From positions 1 to 42,246 of the forward strand of contig NZ_CALHHX010000191.1 in the NCBI RefSeq assembly GCF_938030685.1: a stretch of DNA of 42,246 nt, in the 5' to 3' direction. Both the position numbers and the translations under genes were made by a program. Within the stretch, counting starts at the first letter, position 1; every line of letters starts with the position of its first letter. Below, in pieces: positions 15,681-24,289 of the stretch. The notes below the pieces were generated by a model. The model worked only from the letters and a program-made list of their open reading frames with translations, was not told the DNA's origin and did no database searches. Source of the stretch: an uncultured Campylobacter sp. GTDB lineage: Bacteria > Campylobacterota > Campylobacteria > Campylobacterales > Campylobacteraceae.

Positions 15681-16407
15681 AATTCCATTTTGTACGCTGG
15701 ATTTTTCTTGTCCTTATCTGGACGGCAGAGCCGCGCGCAGCGAGTATCTCTACATAAAAGACTGCGACTTCGAATATAATTCAAGCTTAGTGCAGCACGG
15801 CTACCGCCGCTTCGGCAGGTATTTTCAAAAGCCCATTTGTGCAGCCTGTGCGGAGTGTAAAAGCCTACGCGTCGATGCCGCAAATTTTAAATTTAGCAGA
15901 TCGCATCGTCGCGTCTATAAAAATAATCGCACGACCGCCTATGTATGGCAATCTCGCCCGCTTTTAAACGATGCGCGTTTGGAGCTTTTCGCGCTCTATC
16001 ACGACTACATGCATCTAAAAAAGGGCTGGCCTGTGCAAGAGATCGATTTTGAGCGATATGACGAAATTTACGTCCAAGGCCACGGCGACTTCGGCAAAGA
16101 AATTTCTTACTACGGCGAGGACGGGCGGCTTATCTGCGTCGATCTCATCGATATCGTGGATGACGGCATCAGCTCGGTGTATTGCTACTACGATCCGTAT
16201 CTGCCGCATCTAAGTCTGGGTAAATTTTCGCTTTTAAAACAGATCGAGTTTGCCCAAGATCTGGGGCTGCGCTGGATCTATCTAGGCTATGCGGTTAAGC
16301 AGTGCCCGAGCCTGGCGTATAAATTTAGCTACGAGCCGTATGAAATTTTAAACTCATACGTAGAGCTTGACGCTCCCGCCGTGTGGGAGGGGCGCGTAGA
16401 AAGGTAG
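15673..16407 (+). CDS. bpt: Aspartate/glutamate leucyltransferase
   Basis: It attaches leucine from Leu-tRNA to proteins with N-terminal Asp or Glu, creating an N-degron for ClpS/ClpAP (bacterial N-end rule). It is 244 aa with the family N-terminal cysteine cluster (C7, C13, then C56, C59 and C62 in ICAACAEC) and the GYRRFGRYFQKP segment. The conserved C-terminal GNAT-like fold shows YYDP...SLGKFSLLKQI and YLGYAVKQCPSLAYK. The start overlaps the previous gene (ATGACTGA). Confidence 0.93.
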   Translation: MTEIPFCTLDFSCPYLDGRAARSEYLYIKDCDFEYNSSLVQHGYRRFGRYFQKPICAACAECKSLRVDAANFKFSRSHRRVYKNNRTTAYVWQSRPLLNDARLELFALYHDYMHLKKGWPVQEIDFERYDEIYVQGHGDFGKEISYYGEDGRLICVDLIDIVDDGISSVYCYYDPYLPHLSLGKFSLLKQIEFAQDLGLRWIYLGYAVKQCPSLAYKFSYEPYEILNSYVELDAPAVWEGRVER

Positions 16408-17037
16408 GTTCCACGCGCGGGTGTCCCAGAAGTAGCCTAAATAGACATACGCGCTGCGCGGAAAAATGGGCTCCACTTGCCTTTACGGACTGTAAATACG
16501 CGGCACGCGGTAGAGGTTATTCCGCCGCGCAAAATTCGGTCGCGCAGATACGACGCGGTATGTAAAAGTGCCTCTCATCGTTAAAATTTACGCTGAAATT
16601 TTGCGCGCTATGAGTCTTTGAGGCTTTTGAGTCACGGCAGGCGTTAAATTTTGCGCTGAAATTTTGCGCCGCTCGGCCTGCGAAAATATCTGCAGCGAGG
16701 AAATTTAAAAGGAGGGCAGATGAATTTGCAAATTTTACGGCAGGCTCGGCATTTACGTGTCGCAAGACGGCACGCGCGGCTTTTGATCGTATTTGGCTCT
16801 TGAGTGCGCGCGAAAAAGGACGATTAGTTTCGTAATATAACTCTCACGCTGCCGCAATTAGCCTTGGCGCTGCGACCGGCTTCGGCATTGACCTAATTTC
16901 GGTATCACGATCGGCTATAGCGTCGCAACCGACGCCGCTACGTAAGCGGCGAAGCGCAAAAAGATGGCTTATAAAGCACGATATTGCATATATTTTGTAA
17001 AATTTAAGCAAACTGCGAAGCGCAATAAGACGACCGG
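16408..17037. other. Non-coding stretch after bpt
   Basis: In these 630 bp I see no supported gene. Two diverged direct repeats built on GTTAAAATTTACGCTGAAAT (about 16580-16610) and GTTAAATTTTGCGCTGAAAT (about 16645-16675) stand out. Short frames on both strands lack ribosome binding sites and read as low-complexity text. The convergent genes bpt and the propeller protein both end here, and I find no clear terminator hairpin. Confidence 0.5.
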
Positions 17038-17856
17038 TTACGGCAAATTTATTAGCTCCACCTTGTTTTCCAGCGTTTTTGGGATCAATAAAACCTTGCC
17101 GTCGCTTGAGATGTCCGCGGGTCTTTGCATCGCGCCGAGGTTTATTTTGCGTATTTGTCCGTTCGCATCGATACGCCAAATTTTGCCGCTTAAAAGGTCC
17201 TCGCCCCAGTCGCTAATTAAAATTTCGCCGTTTTTTCCGCGCGCTATGCCGTAGAAAACCCCTTTCATATCGGCAAATATCGAAATTTCGCGAGATTTCA
17301 AATCCATGCTTAGCACGCGCCCCGAAACCTTTCCACTAAGATCGAATGTAGTGATCAGAAGCTTATCGCCTTTAGCCAAAAGTCCGTTTGGGCTGCCTAG
17401 CGATGGATCGATGCGCGCAAACTCATCCGCGGTGCGCGAGAGCAGGTCGATGCGCCAGATTGTCCCACGCGCGGGATCGCTTGCGAGCAAAACTTCGCTG
17501 CCGAGCGCTACGACGTCGTTTAGGGCCTGTGCTCCCTCGATTTTTAGATTGAAAATCTCCTGGCCTTTGGCAAAACCCCTGATCGTATCGATATCACAGA
17601 CATAAAGCACGTCTGCGATCTGCGCCATTCCGCCCGGATTTACCAGATCGTCTATAAAATTTGTCTCAACGACACCCGAGTTTTTTACTATACGGCTGAT
17701 GAAGCCGTCGCGCTCTTGTGGATCTTCACTACTGCCGCGATTTGCGATATAAAAAGCGTCATCGGTAATGAGCGAACCACTAGGTGCGCTAAATCCGTCG
17801 ATCTCTAGGCCAAAAAGCGCGCCCGCCAAGGCGCACGAAAGTAGAACTTTTTTCAT
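17038..17856 (-). CDS. Secreted SMP-30/NHL-like beta-propeller protein
   Basis: This 272-aa protein has a signal peptide (about 1-16, MKKVLLSCALAGALFG), so it is periplasmic or exported. The rest consists of repeated blade-like units such as GTIWRIDLLSR, SGRVLSMDLKSR, SGKIWRIDANGQ and SDWGEDLLSG, typical of six-bladed SMP-30/gluconolaconase-like propellers. I cannot point to a full set of metal ligands, so enzymatic activity is unproven; a sensing or binding role is also possible. It stands alone between two long non-coding regions, with no operon partner. The ATG is followed by a clean signal sequence and preceded by AGGAGA. Confidence 0.75.
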   Translation of the reverse strand: MKKVLLSCALAGALFGLEIDGFSAPSGSLITDDAFYIANRGSSEDPQERDGFISRIVKNSGVVETNFIDDLVNPGGMAQIADVLYVCDIDTIRGFAKGQEIFNLKIEGAQALNDVVALGSEVLLASDPARGTIWRIDLLSRTADEFARIDPSLGSPNGLLAKGDKLLITTFDLSGKVSGRVLSMDLKSREISIFADMKGVFYGIARGKNGEILISDWGEDLLSGKIWRIDANGQIRKINLGAMQRPADISSDGKVLLIPKTLENKVELINLP

Positions 17857-18631
17857 AATCTCTCCTTGATCTCGCCAAAATTTTAAGAATTTTAAAATTT
17901 TAAGGGAAGCGACGAGTGCCGGGTTAAAATTTTAAAATTCGCAGCGAGCTTTAAGATGAGCGAAATTTAAACCCGCAGAGCAAATAAAAGTGTAATTTTA
18001 ATTAAACAAGGCGGCTTAATCGGCAAAATTCTAGCGGGTCGGAAGGCCTTGCTTCGCGCGTCGCTTTTAATTTGATGTGTCGAAGCCGAAGTGAGTAGGT
18101 TTGTGTGCGCTTTGGTTTACGCTGCCGCTCGCGGAATTACGCCGTGAAATTTAACCACATCACGAGACCGCAGGCGTCTTCGCATACGTAATTTATTTGA
18201 GGTTGTTGCTTTAAAATTTTAATTCTACGAGCGGATATTCTTTTGCAAATTGTGGGCGTGATTTTGGTGCGCAGACGGCGGCGCCGTGTTTATAAAACGG
18301 CTCGCGCTTTAGAATTCGGCCGAATTTAAACAAAGCGCGATTAAAATGCGATTTAAATTTTATGTACCACGGGTGTAAATTGCGGTCGCGAAAAGAGAAC
18401 CTGCTGCAAAAAATTATTTAAAATTTACAGTGTACAAAACGCCCTTTGAAATTTAAAAATTTTAAAACGAGTCTATATGCTCTTTAAAAATTTAATACGC
18501 GAAATTCAAGTGCACGGCTAGTCGCAGCCGTTTGCTTGAATTTTAAATCGTAAAACTTAAATTATAGAATTTAACCGCGCGCGCCGAAAAAAAGGGGGGG
18601 GGAGCTGAAAATATAAAGCGCCCTTGCCGGC
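17857..18631. other. Non-coding stretch between lptB and the propeller gene
   Basis: In these 775 bp I see no gene. It is rich in AAATTTTAA-type words and ends with a poly-A/poly-G tract just beyond the lptB stop codon. In C. jejuni the gene following lptB is rpoN; I find nothing that reads as rpoN here. The minus-strand promoter of the propeller gene should lie near 17857-17960. Confidence 0.5.
18594..18602 (+). repeat. Poly-G tract (9 G), preceded by 7 A
   Basis: A run of seven A is followed by nine G, in a non-coding position 30 bp beyond the lptB stop. Tracts of this length are slippage-prone in Campylobacter. A TATAAA hexamer lies 9 bp downstream on the plus strand (18612-18617) and would drive transcription antisense to lptB. 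Confidence 0.85.
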
Positions 18632-19354
18632 TTAGATACTAAAATCCTCGCCGAGGTAGAATTTACGGACATTCGGATCGTTAGCTATCTCTTTTGCGGT
18701 GCCGCCGGCGAACAGCTCGCCATCTTTGATGACGTAGGCACGGTCGCAGATCGCAAGCGTTTCGCGGACATTGTGATCGGTTATGAGCACGCCGATGCCA
18801 AGATCGCTTAAATCGCGCACGATGCTTTGGATGTCGCTAACGGCGATCGGATCGACGCCCGCAAACGGCTCGTCCAAAAGCAAAAATTTCGGCGTTATCA
18901 TCAGGCTTCGCGCGATCTCGCAGCGTCTGCGCTCGCCGCCGCTTAGGCTCACGCCTTTGCGCAATCTGATCGGCTCGATGTTGAGCAGATTTAACATCTC
19001 ATCGACCTTTTGCGAGGCCTCCGCTTTATTTTTATAGGTAATCTCTGCAGCGAGCATTAAATTTTCCTCAACGCTGAGCTCCTTAAAGATGCTGCTTTCT
19101 TGTGGTAGGTAGCCGATGCCGAGCTTGGCGCGCTTATGAAGCGGAACCTTTGCGATGCTGCTCTCATTAAACAAGATATCGCCACCGCTAGCGCTTATCA
19201 GCCCGCAGATCATATAAAACGTCGTGGTTTTGCCCGCTCCGTTGGGCCCTAGCAGCCCCACGATCTCGCCATTGTAAAGCTCTAGCGAGATTCCTTTGAT
19301 GATCGGCGTGCCTTTTATGGTTTTTTTAAGACCCCTGACTTCCAGTTTATGCAT
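18632..19354 (-). CDS. lptB: LPS export ABC transporter ATP-binding protein
   Basis: This is the cytoplasmic ATPase of the LptB2FG complex that extracts lipopolysaccharide/lipooligosaccharide from the inner membrane. The 240-aa protein has Walker A GPNGAGKT (36-43), Q-loop Q85, signature LSGGE (137-141), Walker B LLLDEP (D161, E162), the D-loop and an H-loop in ITDHNVRE. The coupling motif and length are typical of LptB. It overlaps tsaE by 8 bp and is the last gene of a three-gene operon divergent from argG. Confidence 0.94.
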   Translation of the reverse strand: MHKLEVRGLKKTIKGTPIIKGISLELYNGEIVGLLGPNGAGKTTTFYMICGLISASGGDILFNESSIAKVPLHKRAKLGIGYLPQESSIFKELSVEENLMLAAEITYKNKAEASQKVDEMLNLLNIEPIRLRKGVSLSGGERRRCEIARSLMITPKFLLLDEPFAGVDPIAVSDIQSIVRDLSDLGIGVLITDHNVRETLAICDRAYVIKDGELFAGGTAKEIANDPNVRKFYLGEDFSI

Positions 19355-19754
19355 AGCTTACCTCGTATTTTCGCCCTTGCGCGTGCTGCGTGATCCTCAC
19401 TACGCAAAAATCAAGCTCATATTTTTTAAGTAAATTTATCAAATTTTCATCCGCCCATTCGATTAGATGAAGTCCCTCTTCAAATAAATTTTCAAATAGC
19501 CCGTTTTTTAAAATCCCCTCGCAGCCGCCGTTATAGATGTCGTAATGATAAATTTGTCCGTAGTTTTGCATGATCGAAAATGTAGGCGAGCTCACGTGCT
19601 CGTCTAACCCATGCGCCCGCACGATCGCGCGCGCAAGCGTTGTTTTGCCGGCGGCGAGACCCCCGATTAGCAATATTATGCCGCTTTTTGGCAGAGCCTG
19701 TACGAGGCGCGAAATTTCATCCTCGCCGCAGAGTAGTTCAAAGCTCTTGGACAT
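19347..19754 (-). CDS. tsaE: tRNA threonylcarbamoyladenosine biosynthesis ATPase TsaE
   Basis: This is the small ATPase that supports TsaB/TsaD in making t6A37 on ANN-decoding tRNAs. The 135-aa protein has Walker A GGLAAGKTT (31-39), the switch segment SSPTFSIMQNY and the motif HLIEWADE near residue 100, all characteristic of TsaE. It overlaps the S4-domain gene (17 bp) upstream and lptB (8 bp) downstream, so expression is coupled. This arrangement is shared with C. jejuni. Confidence 0.93.
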   Translation of the reverse strand: MSKSFELLCGEDEISRLVQALPKSGIILLIGGLAAGKTTLARAIVRAHGLDEHVSSPTFSIMQNYGQIYHYDIYNGGCEGILKNGLFENLFEEGLHLIEWADENLINLLKKYELDFCVVRITQHAQGRKYEVSYA

Positions 19755-19983
19755 ACTTTGCCTGCTCGCTTTTGGGCGTATTTTTTGCGCTAGGAAAGGC
19801 TAGGACTTTAAAGCTTTGTTTTCTATCCAAAAAGCTTATCGTGATAACGTCGCCGATTTTAAGCTCTTTGGCGGGCTTTGCTACTGCGCCGTTTACGGCC
19901 ACGACGCCGCTTTTGCACATATCTTCGCTGATGGCGCGCCGCTTGGTGATATTGACTGCGTTTAAAAATTTATCGATTCTCAT
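19738..19983 (-). CDS. S4-domain RNA-binding protein (HslR/RqcP type)
   Basis: This 81-aa protein consists almost entirely of an S4 RNA-binding domain (MRIDKFLNAVNITKRRAI..., GxVxVNGxxAKPAKELKIGDVI). Homologues bind ribosomal RNA on stalled 50S subunits (Hsp15/RqcP). It is the first gene of the S4-tsaE-lptB operon and is divergent from argG, with 88 bp between the starts to hold both promoters. Confidence 0.87.
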   Translation of the reverse strand: MRIDKFLNAVNITKRRAISEDMCKSGVVAVNGAVAKPAKELKIGDVITISFLDRKQSFKVLAFPSAKNTPKSEQAKYVQEL

Positions 19984-20036
19984 AGGCGTGAGTTTAGCGA
20001 TATTTGCCTTAAAAGCAACTATTAAACTATTTTTGG

Positions 20037-20042
20037 TAGAAT
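20037..20042 (+). promoter_or_regulatory. Candidate -10 box of argG
   Basis: TAGAAT at 20037-20042 follows a T-rich run and lies 29 bp before the argG ATG. The ribosome binding site AAGGAT is at 20060-20065. No ARG-box-like palindrome was apparent to me. Confidence 0.45.
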
Positions 20043-20071
20043 TTCGCCAAATTTTACGTAAAGGATTTGAG

Positions 20072-21292
20072 ATGGCAAAAGATGTAAAAAAGGTCGTTTT
20101 GGCGTATTCCGGAGGACTAGATACTAGTATTATTTTAAAGTGGCTCGGCGATACTTACGGCTGCGATGTGGTGACTTTCACCGCAGATATCGGTCAGAAT
20201 GAGGATTTGGAGCCGATCAAAAACAAAGCTGTGAAACTGGGCATCAAAAAGGAAAATATCTTCGTAGAGGATCTGCGCGAGGAATTTGTGCGCGATTACG
20301 TATTTCCGATGTTCCGTGCAAATGCGGTTTATGAGGGCGAGTATCTTTTGGGCACATCGATCGCGCGCCCGTTGATCGCTAAAAAGCTAGTCGAAATCGC
20401 GAAAAAAACCGGCGCGGACGCCATAAGCCACGGCGCTACCGGTAAGGGTAACGACCAAGTCCGCTTCGAGCTTGGCGCATACGCGCTAAATCCCGATATT
20501 AAGGTGATTGCGCCGTGGAGGCTGTGGGATTTGAACTCTCGCGAGAAGCTTCTTGCTTACGCTAAGAAAAACGGCATCGACATCGCCTCAAAGCCCGGCA
20601 AGTCGCCGTATTCGATGGATGCGAATATCCTTCACATCTCCTACGAGGGCTTGGTGCTGGAAGATCCCGCCCATGCGCCTGAAGAGGATATGTGGCGATG
20701 GACCGTAAGCCCTAAAAATGCGCCAGATAAGAGCGAGATCATCGAGATTGAATACAAACACGGCGATCCCGTAAAGCTAAATGGCAAAGCGCTTAAGCCG
20801 CACGAGATGCTAGCGGCGCTTAACGAGCTCGGCGCTAAAAACGGCATCGGCAGGCTCGATCTTGTTGAAAACCGCTACGTCGGTATGAAGAGTCGCGGCT
20901 GCTACGAAACTCCGGGCGGCACGATCATGCTAAAGGCTCACCGCGCGATCGAGAGCATCACGCTAGATCGCGGCGCGGCGCATCTAAAAGACGATCTGAT
21001 GCCGCGTTACGCCGAGCTCATCTACAACGGCTTTTGGTTCAGCCCGGAGCGCTTGCTGCTTCAAGAACTGATAAATAAATCCCAAGAGCATGTAAACGGC
21101 AAGGTTAAGCTAGAGCTTTATAAGGGCAACGTGATCGTGCTGGGCAGGGAAAGCAAGAGCGATAGTTTGTTTAATACCGATTTCGTGACGTTTGAAGAAG
21201 ATAAAGTTTTTAATCAAAAAGACGGGGACGGATTTATCAAACTAAGCGCGTTAAGATTTATCATCGCGGGCAAGAACGGACGCAAGCTTTAG
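20072..21292 (+). CDS. argG: Argininosuccinate synthase
   Basis: It joins citrulline and aspartate with ATP to give argininosuccinate, the penultimate step of arginine synthesis. The 406-aa protein begins MAKDVKKVVLAYSGGLDTS, with the PP-loop ATP pyrophosphatase motif SGGLDTS (13-19). Further family blocks are SHGATGKGNDQVRFE and GMKSRGCYETPGGT. The open frame extends 144 codons further upstream, but the ATG at 20072 has an AAGGAT ribosome binding site, a -10 box and the conserved N-terminus. The upstream part is antisense to tsaE and the S4 gene. Confidence 0.97.
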   Translation: MAKDVKKVVLAYSGGLDTSIILKWLGDTYGCDVVTFTADIGQNEDLEPIKNKAVKLGIKKENIFVEDLREEFVRDYVFPMFRANAVYEGEYLLGTSIARPLIAKKLVEIAKKTGADAISHGATGKGNDQVRFELGAYALNPDIKVIAPWRLWDLNSREKLLAYAKKNGIDIASKPGKSPYSMDANILHISYEGLVLEDPAHAPEEDMWRWTVSPKNAPDKSEIIEIEYKHGDPVKLNGKALKPHEMLAALNELGAKNGIGRLDLVENRYVGMKSRGCYETPGGTIMLKAHRAIESITLDRGAAHLKDDLMPRYAELIYNGFWFSPERLLLQELINKSQEHVNGKVKLELYKGNVIVLGRESKSDSLFNTDFVTFEEDKVFNQKDGDGFIKLSALRFIIAGKNGRKL

Positions 21293-21473
21293 CTGAAATT
21301 TTGCCTCATAGCGGTAAGGCGTGCAGGCGGATTTCACAAAACGAAATTTTAAAATTTATCGAAAAAATGCGAGCGGCTGCTGGCGGGTTTCATGAAATTT
21401 CACTAAATTTCAGATCCGCCCGCGCCGCTTATAAAATTTTATAAATTTAAAGCTAAATTTAAAAGGATAATGG

Positions 21474-21917
21474 ATGAAAGTATTATTGATCAAAGACGTT
21501 AAGGGGCTCGGAAAGGCGGGCGAGGTAAAGGAGGTCAAGGACGGCTACGGCAATAACTTCTTAATCGGCAAAGGCTACGCCAAAGCCGCTACGACGGAGG
21601 TTTTGCGTAAATTTGAAGCGGATAAGAAAAAGCAGGCCGAGCTTGAAAAATATGAGGTCGCAAGCCTGCAAAAACTAGCCGAGGAGCTAGCTAAGATCCG
21701 CGTAAAGATCGTAAAGCAGATGGGCGAGAGCGGCGCGCTTTTCGGCTCGGTTACCAAAGATGAGATCGCAACCGCGCTAAAAGAGCAAAAGGGGATCGAA
21801 ATCGATAAGAAAATTTTAGAGACCGAGGCTATCAAAACGACCGGGATCTACGACGTAAATGCCAAGCTAAAGCATGGCATAAGCGCTAAATTTGAGATAG
21901 AGGTGGCTAGTGTTTGA
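21474..21917 (+). CDS. rplI: 50S ribosomal protein L9
   Basis: This 147-aa two-domain ribosomal protein has the N-terminal signature MKVLLIKDVKGLGKAGEVKE (1-20) with YGNNFLIGKGYA (28-39), a long connecting helix (about 40-75) and a C-terminal RNA-binding domain. AAGGA precedes the ATG by 6 bp. Its end overlaps hslV by 8 bp. The 181-bp gap after argG contains one AAATTTTAAAATTT palindrome (21344-21357). Confidence 0.97.
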   Translation: MKVLLIKDVKGLGKAGEVKEVKDGYGNNFLIGKGYAKAATTEVLRKFEADKKKQAELEKYEVASLQKLAEELAKIRVKIVKQMGESGALFGSVTKDEIATALKEQKGIEIDKKILETEAIKTTGIYDVNAKLKHGISAKFEIEVASV

Positions 21918-22458
21918 AGCAACTACCATTTTAGCCTACAAAGGCGCGAAGGGCTCTGTCATCGGCGGCGACGGACAGGTTACGTTCGGAAACACCGTCT
22001 TAAAAGGCAACGCGACTAAAATTCGAAAGATCGGCAAAGAGGGTAACGTCTTGGCGGGCTTTGCGGGCAGCACTGCCGATGCGTTTAATCTTTTTGATAT
22101 GTTTGAAAAGTGCTTAGATGGCGCAAAAGGCGATCTTCTAAGGGCGGTGATAGAATTTAGCAAGCAGTGGCGCAAGGATAAGTATCTGCGAAAGCTCGAA
22201 GCGATGATGCTGGTGCTGGACCGCAAAAATATCTTTTTGCTTAGCGGCACGGGCGATGTGGTAGAGCCGGATGACGGCAAGATCGCGGCGATCGGAAGCG
22301 GCGGGAATTACGCTCTTAGCGCGGCGCGGGCTTTGGATAAATTTGCAAGCCTAGACGAGGAAGAGCTCGTAAAGCAAAGCCTTAAGGTGGCGGGCGAGAT
22401 TTGCATTTACACGAATGAAAACATCAAAACATACGCAATTTGGGACGAAAAGAGATGA
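21910..22458 (+). CDS. hslV: ATP-dependent protease subunit HslV
   Basis: This is the proteolytic core of the HslUV (ClpYQ) protease; two hexameric rings form the chamber. The 182-aa protein has the N-terminal nucleophile threonine at T5 (FEATTILAYKG), so a four-residue leader (start methionine, F, E, A) must be removed. In many bacteria only the start Met precedes the Thr. The GGDGQVTFGN and GSGGNYALSAA motifs are conserved. The start codon is GTG at 21910, overlapping the end of rplI. The stop overlaps the hslU start. Confidence 0.95.
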   Translation: MFEATTILAYKGAKGSVIGGDGQVTFGNTVLKGNATKIRKIGKEGNVLAGFAGSTADAFNLFDMFEKCLDGAKGDLLRAVIEFSKQWRKDKYLRKLEAMMLVLDRKNIFLLSGTGDVVEPDDGKIAAIGSGGNYALSAARALDKFASLDEEELVKQSLKVAGEICIYTNENIKTYAIWDEKR

Positions 22459-23774
22459 TGACGCCAAAGCAGATTGTAGAGAAACTAGACGAATATATAA
22501 TCGGACAAAATAGCGCCAAACGCACGATAGCGGTGGCTTTGCGAAATCGCTACCGTAGAATGGCGCTTGAAGATGAGATGAAAAACGAAGTGATGCCCAA
22601 AAACATCCTGATGATCGGCTCTACCGGCGTGGGTAAGACCGAGATCGCGCGCAGGCTTTCGAAGATGTTCGGGCTTCCTTTTATCAAGGTCGAGGCGAGC
22701 AAATATACTGAAGTAGGCTTCGTGGGGCGCGACGTGGAGAGCATGGTGCGCGATCTGGCAGCTGCGTCGGTAAATTTAGTGCGCGGCGAGGAATTTGAAA
22801 AGAACAAAGACAAGATCGATGATTACATCAAGCGTAAAATTTTAGAAAAAGTCCTTCCGCCGCTTCCGCGCGGAGCGAGCGAGGAGAAGATCGCAGATTA
22901 CGAAAAAAGCTACGAAAAGATGGCTGCTAAGCTCGAGCGCGGCGATCTGGATGATCTTAGTATCGAGATTGAAGTGAGCGAAAACGCGCTTGAATCAAAT
23001 CCAAATTTGCCGCCCGAGATGGCGAATATGCAGGAAAGCTTCATCAAAGTAATCGGAATTTCGACGCGCAAAAGCAAAAAAGAGATGAAGGTCAAAGATG
23101 CCAAAGTTGCCCTTAAAAGCGAGGCTAGCGAGAAGGTTCTCGATATGGAGAGCATCAAAGCAGAGGCCGTTAGGCGTGCGCAAAACGAGGGCATTATCTT
23201 TATCGACGAGATCGATAAGGTGGCGGTTTCAAGCGGTAATAGCGGCAGGCAGGATCCGAGCAAAGAGGGGGTGCAGCGCGATCTGCTTCCGATCGTGGAG
23301 GGCAGCAGCGTAAGCACGAAATTCGGCAATATCGATACCGATCACATCCTTTTTATCGCCGCGGGCGCCTTTCATATCAGCAAGCCGAGCGATCTAATCC
23401 CCGAGCTTCAGGGGCGCTTCCCGCTTCGCGTCGAGCTTGACAGCTTAGACGAGGCGGCGCTGTGTGAAATTTTAACCAAGCCAAAAAATTCGCTTCTTAA
23501 GCAGTACTCGGCGCTTTTAAAGACCGAGGGCGTCGAGCTGGAATTTAGCGAGGACGGGGTTAAAGCGATCGCGAAATTTGCGGCAAGCACGAACGAAAAG
23601 GTCGAGGATATCGGCGCTAGAAGGCTACATACAATAATGGAAAAGGTGCTTGAGGATATCAGCTTTGAGGCGGATAAGTTTAAAGGGCAAAAGATCGTCG
23701 TGGATGAAAAGCTCGTAAGCGAAAAGCTCGCAGGCATCGCAAGCGACGAGGATCTGGCAAAATACATTTTATAA
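22455..23774 (+). CDS. hslU: HslU ATPase / unfoldase
   Basis: This is the AAA+ unfoldase that feeds HslV. I chose the ATGATG at 22455, which overlaps the hslV stop (ATGA) and gives 439 aa beginning MMTPKQIVEKLDEYIIGQ. A longer frame from a TTG at 22440 lies inside hslV and lacks support. Walker A is GSTGVGKT (55-62), Walker B has D251-E252 in FIDEIDK, the pore motif lies in the KYTEVGFVGRDVE region, and the sensor and C-terminal regions include GARRLHTIMEKVLEDISFEA. The highly charged I-domain spans about 110-230. Confidence 0.95.
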   Translation: MMTPKQIVEKLDEYIIGQNSAKRTIAVALRNRYRRMALEDEMKNEVMPKNILMIGSTGVGKTEIARRLSKMFGLPFIKVEASKYTEVGFVGRDVESMVRDLAAASVNLVRGEEFEKNKDKIDDYIKRKILEKVLPPLPRGASEEKIADYEKSYEKMAAKLERGDLDDLSIEIEVSENALESNPNLPPEMANMQESFIKVIGISTRKSKKEMKVKDAKVALKSEASEKVLDMESIKAEAVRRAQNEGIIFIDEIDKVAVSSGNSGRQDPSKEGVQRDLLPIVEGSSVSTKFGNIDTDHILFIAAGAFHISKPSDLIPELQGRFPLRVELDSLDEAALCEILTKPKNSLLKQYSALLKTEGVELEFSEDGVKAIAKFAASTNEKVEDIGARRLHTIMEKVLEDISFEADKFKGQKIVVDEKLVSEKLAGIASDEDLAKYIL

Positions 23775-24289
23775 GGTGGCGCGACAGCTACTTTTAGAAT
23801 TCTATAGAGTCGTGGAATTTTGCGGATAGCGAAAATTATGCGCTCTTAGAATTTGCAAAGCGCTGGAATTTCGGGCGCGAAACGTAGCGAAATTTTAAAA
23901 TGTGCAGAATTTTATCTTTTTAAATTTGACGATGCTTTGAAATTTTAAGATTGTAAAATTTCAAGGATAATTGAATTCTGCGCGGTGCAAGCTGTATGTC
24001 AAGCCGTAGCGCATGGCAGGATAAAATTTAAAATTTCTCGATCAATTTATGAAGTCGCAAAATCTATGGCGCGCAGAATTTGAAGTAGATAAAATTTTGC
24101 GCCGAGGCGAGTAAAATTGAGCGCTACCGTGCAGCTTGAAATTTTAAAATTTCACCTGTTTGCGCGGCGTGGGAATTTTAAAATTTCTACGCTCGTGCGG
24201 AGTCGGCCTGCACAAAACGAGATTTTAAAATTTACCCGTAAGGGCTTAGCGCTGCGGTTGCAAGATAAATTTATAAATTTAAGGAAAAT
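23775..24289. other. Non-coding insertion between hslU and era
   Basis: In these 515 bp I see no gene. The stretch is dense in AATTTTAAAATTT words (for example 24139-24152 and 24174-24186). It ends with a segment at 24211-24234 that matches 21335-24-bp-long sequence before rplI (21335-21358) at all but one position. hslU and era are normally close together in Campylobacter, so this looks like expansion of the intergenic space. A ribosome binding site AAGGA precedes era. Confidence 0.55.

Noticed and set aside
16383..17179. Short frames between bpt and the propeller gene
   Set aside because: They overlap filler repeats or are antisense to the propeller gene, and no family is recognisable.
19640..20071. 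144-residue N-terminal extension of ArgG
   Set aside because: It runs antisense to tsaE and the S4 gene and lies before the argG promoter and ribosome binding site. ArgG family proteins begin at the ATG at 20072.
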